From Enterobacter chuandaensis (GTDB lineage Bacteria > Pseudomonadota > Gammaproteobacteria > Enterobacterales > Enterobacteriaceae), in the NCBI RefSeq assembly GCF_003594915.1, contig NZ_QZCS01000005.1:124001-188000 (forward strand): 64,000 bases of DNA, written 5' to 3'. Positions 58,597 to 64,000 of this stretch are shown here, piece after piece. The position numbers and the translations under genes are program-made. Numbering within the stretch: position 1 is the stretch's first letter; the number at the start of each line of letters is the position of its first letter. The notes under the pieces were generated by a model. That model saw only the letters and a list, made by a program, of their open reading frames with translations, did no database searches and was not told where the DNA came from.

Positions 58597-59283
58597 TCAG
58601 AACAACAAGTGTTCTGCGCGTACAATCATTGACATACCAGAAGTCAGCTGTACACGAACGCCATCTTTGGTGATTTCCAGTACGGTGGCGTCCATAGCAT
58701 TGTTGCCTGCTTTTACCTTCAGCGCCTGACCCACGCTCAGAGCGTTGATGTCAGAAACCGGAGTATGACGCGGCTCTTCACGAGGCGCGCGCGGGGCTTT
58801 TGCTGCTGGTTTGTCTGCACGCGGTTTGCGATCGTTATTGTCGTGACGACGCGGCGCAGGACGTGGTTTACGTTCGCGACGAGGCGCTTCTTCCTGGCCG
58901 TTTGCCGCGGCGGCTTCGCGTTTTTTCGCCTGCTGTTCTGCACGTTGTGCCTGAACGCGTGCTTTGGCTTCTTCCAGCTGCTTGCGTGCGTGCTCAACGT
59001 GCTGCTCGTCCAGCTCACCGCAAGGGTTGCCGTCGAGATCCACACGGGTCGCGCCCGGTTTGATACCGTACAGGTAACGCCAGCTCGAAGTATAAAGACG
59101 TAAGGCGGAACGCAGCTGAGTTTTGCTGAGGTTCATTTCCCCTTCAACACGCGCCACCAGATCCTGAAAAATACCGACTTTCAGGGGACGAGCTTCACCT
59201 TCCGCGCTGAAGCACTGCGGGAAACGCTCGGCCAGAAATGCGATAACTTCTTTACTGCTATTCAACTTAGGTTGATTTTCCAT
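58597..59283 (-). CDS. proQ: RNA chaperone ProQ
   Basis: The 228-residue protein has an N-terminal FinO-type RNA-binding domain (about 1-120; [18 protein letters not shown]), a long basic linker (about 125-175, rich in Lys, Arg, Ala, Pro) and a C-terminal Tudor-like domain (about 180-228). It stabilises many sRNAs and mRNA 3' ends and influences ProP. It lies upstream of prc in one transcript, the order conserved in E. coli. Confidence 0.97.
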   Translation of the reverse strand: MENQPKLNSSKEVIAFLAERFPQCFSAEGEARPLKVGIFQDLVARVEGEMNLSKTQLRSALRLYTSSWRYLYGIKPGATRVDLDGNPCGELDEQHVEHARKQLEEAKARVQAQRAEQQAKKREAAAANGQEEAPRRERKPRPAPRRHDNNDRKPRADKPAAKAPRAPREEPRHTPVSDINALSVGQALKVKAGNNAMDATVLEITKDGVRVQLTSGMSMIVRAEHLLF

Positions 59284-59333
59284 GAAATTTCCTGATTACA
59301 ACGGACGTTGCCAACAAGCGCAGGCATGAACAG

Positions 59334-59351
59334 GCGTCATTATAATGACGC
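59334..59351. promoter_or_regulatory. perfect palindrome with TATAAT upstream of proQ
   Basis: GCGTCAT-TATA-ATGACGC is an 18-base perfect dyad. It contains a TATAAT hexamer on both strands, at a distance from the proQ start that would give a leader of about 50 bases. It could be a -10 element inside an operator. Confidence 0.4.
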
Positions 59352-59379
59352 TATCAGTAAATGCTACGTTATCCGTTGA

Positions 59380-59877
59380 TTATCCTGCGACGCTCGCAAA
59401 GAATTTTTGATAATCGGTTGCAGCGAGGACGTTTTCAAGGTTCGCCACCAGCTCGCGCAGCCCCTGCTCGTCCTCGGTTGTAAAGCGGCTGAAGACCGTA
59501 CTGTCGATATCCAGAACGCCAATAATCTGATTTTTTACCACCAGCGGCAGAACGATTTCAGAATTGCTGGCGGCATCACAGGCGATATGCCCGTCAAACG
59601 CATGCACATCTTCCACGCGCTGAACCTGATTCTCCGCCACCGCAGTGCCGCACACGCCGCGCCCTACCGGAATACGCACGCAGGCCAGTTTGCCCTGGAA
59701 CGGCCCCAGCACCAGCGTATCACCTTCCAGAAGGTAGAAGCCGGCCCAGTTCACGTCAGCGAGACGTTCAAACAGCAATGCGCTAGTATTTGCCAGAGTG
59801 GCTAAGAAGCTGGTTTCACCCGCCATCAATGCCTTAAAATCGCGGTTCAGATCCGCGTAGAATTCTGTTTTGTTCAT
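59380..59877 (-). CDS. msrC: free methionine-(R)-sulfoxide reductase
   Basis: The 165-residue GAF-domain enzyme reduces free methionine R-sulfoxide. The catalytic/resolving Cys are at 66 (LACVRIP), 76 (RGVCGTA) and 100 (IACDAAS), the three known in the family. Length equals E. coli YebR/MsrC. It is divergent from letA and upstream of proQ with a 96-base gap. Confidence 0.95.
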   Translation of the reverse strand: MNKTEFYADLNRDFKALMAGETSFLATLANTSALLFERLADVNWAGFYLLEGDTLVLGPFQGKLACVRIPVGRGVCGTAVAENQVQRVEDVHAFDGHIACDAASNSEIVLPLVVKNQIIGVLDIDSTVFSRFTTEDEQGLRELVANLENVLAATDYQKFFASVAG

Positions 59878-60009
59878 TATTCAATCACTTAGTTGTCTTA
59901 CAAATTTACCGCATAGCCTATTAAAATAAGCAATAAATGCGCTCATGCTCAAGATGAATCCGTTCATGAGTTAATATAACGTTCAACAATACTTATTTGT
60001 GCGCAGCTA

Positions 60010-61293
60010 ATGGCCTTAAAAACAACCAAAATCACGCCGACAAAAAAGATAACTGTCCGCACGGTAAGCGAGGCTTTGCCTCGTGCACATTATCAGCGTT
60101 GCCCCCAGTGCGATACGCTTTTTATGTTGCCGAAGATGAAATCGCACCAAAGCGCCTTTTGTCCCCGCTGCGATGCAAAAATTCGCGATGGCCGCGACTG
60201 GTCGTTAACCCGTCTTGCCGCCATGGCTGTTACCATGCTGCTGCTGATGCCCTTCGCCTGGACCGAACCGCTGCTCAAACTCTATCTGCTGGGCGTGCGC
60301 ATTGATGCCAACGTCCTGCAGGGGATCTGGCAGATGACGCGCCAGGGCGATCCCCTCACCGCCGCCATGGTGCTGTTCTGCGTTGTCGGCGCGCCCCTGG
60401 TGTTGGTTGCGGCGATCGCCTACCTGTGGTTTGGTAACATTCTGGGGATGAACCTGCGCCCGGTCCTGCTGATGCTGGATAAACTCAAAGAGTGGGTCAT
60501 GCTGGATATTTATCTGGTGGGCGTTGGCGTGGCGTCAATAAAAGTGCAGGACTATGCGTTTCTCCAGCCCGGCGTGGGGCTTTTTGCCTTTATCTGTCTG
60601 GTGCTACTCAGCATCCTGACCCTGATCCATCTCAACGTTGAGCAGCTCTGGGAGCGTTTTTACCCTCAGCGCCCGGCTACCCGCCCGGATGAGAATCTCC
60701 GCGTCTGTCTGGGATGCCACTACACCGGCCTGCCGGACGCGCGCGGTCGCTGCCCGCGCTGCCACATCCCGTTGAGGCTTCGACGCAACAATAGCCTGCA
60801 AAAATGCTGGGCGGCGCTGATTGCCTCACTGGTGTTTCTGATCCCAGCCAATACCTTACCGATCTCCATCATTTACGTGAACGGTGGTCGTCAGGAAGAT
60901 ACTATTCTCTCCGGGATTATCTCCCTTGCACACAGCAACGTTGGGGTGGCGGCCATCGTCTTTATCGCCAGTATCCTGGTTCCCTTTACCAAAGTGGTGG
61001 TGATGTTTACCCTGCTGGTCAGCATCCACTTTAAGTGTGAAGAAGGTTTACGGACCCGTATTCTGCTTCTGCGATTCGTCACCTGGATTGGCCGCTGGTC
61101 AATGCTGGATCTGTTTGTGATTTCGCTGATGATGTCGCTGATTAATCGCGACCAGCTACTTGCTTTTACTATGGGACCCGCAGCTTTTTATTTCGGCTCT
61201 GCGGTGATATTGACTATTCTTGCTGTGGAATGGCTGGATAGCCGCTTACTTTGGGATGCACATGAGTCAGGAAACCCCCGCTTCGCCGACTGA
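60010..61293 (+). CDS. letA: lipid transport membrane protein LetA
   Basis: The 427-residue PqiA-like inner-membrane protein has two zinc-ribbon-like Cys clusters (CPQC/CPRC at about 31-55 and CLGC/CPRC at about 236-258), each before a membrane domain of about four helices. It works with LetB in phospholipid trafficking across the periplasm. Its last 32 bases overlap letB, so the two are co-translated. Confidence 0.95.
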   Translation: MALKTTKITPTKKITVRTVSEALPRAHYQRCPQCDTLFMLPKMKSHQSAFCPRCDAKIRDGRDWSLTRLAAMAVTMLLLMPFAWTEPLLKLYLLGVRIDANVLQGIWQMTRQGDPLTAAMVLFCVVGAPLVLVAAIAYLWFGNILGMNLRPVLLMLDKLKEWVMLDIYLVGVGVASIKVQDYAFLQPGVGLFAFICLVLLSILTLIHLNVEQLWERFYPQRPATRPDENLRVCLGCHYTGLPDARGRCPRCHIPLRLRRNNSLQKCWAALIASLVFLIPANTLPISIIYVNGGRQEDTILSGIISLAHSNVGVAAIVFIASILVPFTKVVVMFTLLVSIHFKCEEGLRTRILLLRFVTWIGRWSMLDLFVISLMMSLINRDQLLAFTMGPAAFYFGSAVILTILAVEWLDSRLLWDAHESGNPRFAD

Positions 61294-63895
61294 AGCGAGA
61301 ATTAAAACAAAACGCCGCATTTCGCCATTCTGGTTGCTGCCCGTCATCGCCCTGATGATTGCAGGCTGGCTTATCTGGACGAGCTATGAAGATCGCGGGA
61401 GTACCGTCACCATTGACTTCCAGACCGCCGACGGCATTGTCGCCGGGCGAACGCCCGTTCGCTTCCAGGGGGTCGAAGTAGGTACGGTTCAGGACATCTC
61501 CCTTGGTAAAGGGCTGAACAAGATTCAGGTGCGTGTCAGCATAAAATCTGACATGCAGGATGCCCTGCGCAGCGAAACACAGTTCTGGCTGGTGACGCCA
61601 AAAGCCTCTCTGGCCGGCGTGTCCGGGCTGGATGCGCTGGTTGGCGGTAACTACATCGGTATGATGCCGGGCAAAGGTGAACCGCAGGATCACTTCGTCG
61701 CGCTGGATACGCAGCCGAAATATCGCCTGAATAACGGGGATCTGATGATCCACCTCCAGGCACCGGATTTGGGCTCGCTAAACAGCGGCTCGCTGGTCTA
61801 CTTCCGTAAAATTCCCGTCGGCCGCGTGTATGATTACGCGATCAACCCGAACAAACAGGGCGTGACCATCGACGTGCTGATTGAACGTCGGTTCACCAAT
61901 CTGGTGAAAAAAGGCAGCCGCTTCTGGAATGTCTCCGGCGTGGATGCCGACCTCAGCCTGAGCGGCGCGAAGGTGAAGCTGGAGAGCCTGGCCGCGCTGG
62001 TAAACGGTGCCATTGCCTTTGACTCCCCGGAAAATTCAAGCCCTGCCACGGCCGATGACACGTTTGGCCTGTATCCCGATCTGGCCCACAGCCAGCGTGG
62101 CGTGATCGTTAAGCTTGTTCTGCCTGATGCCAAAGGGCTGAAAGCGGGGTCAACGCCGCTGATGTACCAGGGGCTACAGGTCGGCCAGCTCACCAAAATG
62201 ACGCTCAATCCGGGCGGTTCGGTCACCGGCGAAATGACGGTTGATCCAAGCGTTGTCGATCTCCTTCGCGAGAAAACGCGCATTGAGATGCGCAGTCCGA
62301 AGCTCTCTCTGAACGATGCCAGCCTCAGCACGTTGCTGACCGGAAATACTTTCGAGCTGATCCCCGGTGAGGGTCAGCCAAGCAATAGCTTCGTGATTGC
62401 CCCGGCAGACAAAGCGCTGCTGCAGAAACCGGGCGTGGTGACGGTTACACTCAAAGCGCCTGAAAGTTATGGCATTGAGGCCGGCCAGCCGCTGATTCTC
62501 CATGGCGTGCAGGTGGGCCAGGTGCTGGAGCGCACGCTCTCAGAAAATGGCGTGAGCTTCTCGGTTGCTATCGATCCGCAATACAGCAATCTCGTCCATG
62601 GTGACAGTAAGTTCGTGGTGAACAGCCGCGTCGATGTGAAGGTTGGCCTGGACGGCGTAGAGTTCCTCGGTGCCAGCGCCAGCGAATGGGTCAACGGCGG
62701 CATCCGCATTTTGCCCGGCGACAAGGGCCCCGTACGCGACAGCTATCCGCTGTACGCCAACCTGGATAAAGCCATTGAAAACAGCCTGAGCGATCTGCCG
62801 ACCACCACCCTCACCTTAAGCGCCGAGACGCTGCCGGACGTACAGGCGGGATCCGTGGTGCTCTACCGCAAGTTTGAAGTTGGGGAGGTGATCACCGTTC
62901 GCCCGCGTGCCGACGCATTTGATATCGAACTGCATATCAAGCCGGAGTACCGAAAGCTGCTGACGCCAAACAGCGTCTTCTGGGCTGAAGGCGGCGCGAA
63001 GGTGCAGCTTAACGGCAACGGGTTGACGGTGCAGGCCTCCCCGCTCTCACGCGCGCTGCGCGGGGCGATCAGCTTCGATAACCTCAGCGGCGCGGGCGCG
63101 AACCTGCGCAAAGGCGATAAGCGAATTCTCTTCCCGTCCGAAACCGCCGCGCGTGCCGTGGGTGGGCAGATTACCCTGCATGCATTCGATGCTGGCAAGC
63201 TGGCGGAAGGCATGCCAATTCGCTACCTGGGTATTGATATCGGGCAGATCCAGAAGCTGACGCTGATCACCTCGCGTAACGAGGTGCAGGCCACAGCGGT
63301 GCTCTACCCGGAATACGTTCAGACCTTCGCCCGCTCGGGTTCCCGCTTCTCGGTGGTGACCCCGCAGATTTCGGCCGCAGGCGTTGAGCATCTCGACACC
63401 ATTCTGCAGCCGTACATCAACGTCGAGCCCGGCCAGGGCAAAGCCCGTCGTGATTTCGAGCTGCAGGAAGCCACCATCACCGACTCGCGCTACCTCGGGG
63501 GCTTAAGCATTGTGGTGGAAGTGCCGGAAGCCGGCTCGCTTGGCATCGGTACGCCGGTACTGTTCCGCGGCATTGAGGTGGGTACGGTAACGGGTCTGAC
63601 GCTCGGCACGCTTTCCGACCGCGTAATGGTGGCGTTACGCATCAGCGAACGTTACCAGCACCTGGTGCGTAATAACTCGGTGTTCTGGCTGGCATCCGGC
63701 TATTCGCTGGACTTTGGCCTGACGGGTGGCGTGGTGAAAACCGGCACCTTCAACCAGTTCATTCGCGGCGGTATCGCGTTTGCCACGCCGCCGGGAACGC
63801 CGCTGGCGCCAAAAGCGCAGCCGGGTAAACACTTCCTGCTGCTGGAAAGCGAACCGAAAGAGTGGCGCGAATGGGGAACGGCCCTGCCGCGTTAA
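61262..63895 (+). CDS. letB: MCE-domain lipid transport protein LetB
   Basis: The 877-residue protein has one N-terminal membrane helix (about 22-42) and seven tandem MCE domains, recognisable by repeats of the pattern VGTVxxI/L and G-x-P-x-R/L-Y/F-x-G (for example [65 protein letters not shown]). In E. coli LetB rings stack into a tunnel spanning the periplasm. ATG at 61262 gives exactly 877 residues as in E. coli. Confidence 0.96.
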   Translation: MSQETPASPTEARIKTKRRISPFWLLPVIALMIAGWLIWTSYEDRGSTVTIDFQTADGIVAGRTPVRFQGVEVGTVQDISLGKGLNKIQVRVSIKSDMQDALRSETQFWLVTPKASLAGVSGLDALVGGNYIGMMPGKGEPQDHFVALDTQPKYRLNNGDLMIHLQAPDLGSLNSGSLVYFRKIPVGRVYDYAINPNKQGVTIDVLIERRFTNLVKKGSRFWNVSGVDADLSLSGAKVKLESLAALVNGAIAFDSPENSSPATADDTFGLYPDLAHSQRGVIVKLVLPDAKGLKAGSTPLMYQGLQVGQLTKMTLNPGGSVTGEMTVDPSVVDLLREKTRIEMRSPKLSLNDASLSTLLTGNTFELIPGEGQPSNSFVIAPADKALLQKPGVVTVTLKAPESYGIEAGQPLILHGVQVGQVLERTLSENGVSFSVAIDPQYSNLVHGDSKFVVNSRVDVKVGLDGVEFLGASASEWVNGGIRILPGDKGPVRDSYPLYANLDKAIENSLSDLPTTTLTLSAETLPDVQAGSVVLYRKFEVGEVITVRPRADAFDIELHIKPEYRKLLTPNSVFWAEGGAKVQLNGNGLTVQASPLSRALRGAISFDNLSGAGANLRKGDKRILFPSETAARAVGGQITLHAFDAGKLAEGMPIRYLGIDIGQIQKLTLITSRNEVQATAVLYPEYVQTFARSGSRFSVVTPQISAAGVEHLDTILQPYINVEPGQGKARRDFELQEATITDSRYLGGLSIVVEVPEAGSLGIGTPVLFRGIEVGTVTGLTLGTLSDRVMVALRISERYQHLVRNNSVFWLASGYSLDFGLTGGVVKTGTFNQFIRGGIAFATPPGTPLAPKAQPGKHFLLLESEPKEWREWGTALPR

Positions 63896-63901
63896 TCTGA
63901 C

Positions 63902-63929
63902 AGGCTCTGGTGTCAACGCACCGGAGCCT
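63902..63929 (+). terminator. terminator of letAB
   Basis: AGGCTCTGGTG and CACCGGAGCCT pair with one G-T wobble around a TCAACG loop, followed by TTTATGTT. Confidence 0.65.
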
Positions 63930-63972
63930 TTATGTTACACTGCGCACCTGAACTTTTCCCTGTGGTGTGCCC

Positions 63973-64000
63973 GTGGCTCAAAACTCCGTATTTCTTCCTG
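63973..64000 (+). CDS. rsmF: 16S rRNA m5C1407 methyltransferase RsmF, first codons only
   Basis: The last 28 bases read GTG then AQNSVFLP, which aligns with the start of E. coli RsmF (MAQHTVYFP), the gene that follows letB there. An in-frame GTG two codons upstream (63967) is an alternative start. The rest lies beyond the window. Confidence 0.7.

Overview
The window is chromosomal DNA from an enterobacterium, most likely the Enterobacter cloacae complex or a close relative. From about 9.9 kb to the right end nearly every gene has a recognisable E. coli K-12 counterpart in conserved order. CspC matches the E. coli sequence as I remember it residue for residue. Species-type features such as a 47-residue MgrB with a GTG start and an extra FtsI-like protein between rlmA and cspC fit Enterobacter. 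I see no tRNA, rRNA, IS element, prophage, integrase or CRISPR array.

Region 1 (1-9.5 kb) is accessory. It holds the end of a YdeP-type molybdopterin oxidoreductase followed by a LysR regulator, then a minus-strand pair made of a frameshifted membrane fatty acid desaturase and a signal-less PhnD-like binding protein. Next come a GlxA-type DJ-1/AraC regulator, a second type I GAPDH, a NepI-like MFS exporter with a divergent cupin/AraC regulator, and a RafY-like glycoporin that diverges from trehalase.

Region 2 (9.9-29.6 kb) follows E. coli treA-ymgE-ycgR-emtA-ldcA-cvrA-dadX-dadA-ycgB-fadR-nhaB-dsbB-ycgN-ycgM-ycgL-minCDE. A Fur-box-controlled TonB-dependent siderophore receptor lies between treA and ymgE, and umuDC/hlyE are absent between dsbB and ycgN.

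Region 3 (29.7-64 kb) follows rnd-fadD-yeaY-tsaB-yoaA-yoaB-yoaH-pabB-nudL-sdaA-pdeD-yoaE-manXYZ-yobD-mntP-rlmA, then the FtsI paralogue, cspC-yobF, yebO, mgrB, yobH, kdgR, yebQ, htpX, prc, proQ, msrC, letAB and the first codons of rsmF. In K-12 the minE and rnd blocks are far apart; here they are joined, which suggests the pre-inversion order.

Several circuits are visible within the window. FadR is encoded here and a FadR-like operator lies upstream of fadD. YcgR, a c-di-GMP effector behind a near-consensus sigma-28 promoter, and PdeD, a c-di-GMP phosphodiesterase, are both present. Manganese export is represented by mntP, with MntR-like boxes, a Fur-like box and a yybP-ykoY riboswitch, and by the TerC-family yoaE. 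D-alanine and serine catabolism are represented by dadAX and sdaA. Short genes found by reading the sequence directly are mgrB and yobF. REP/BIME palindromes and bidirectional terminators mark most convergent junctions.
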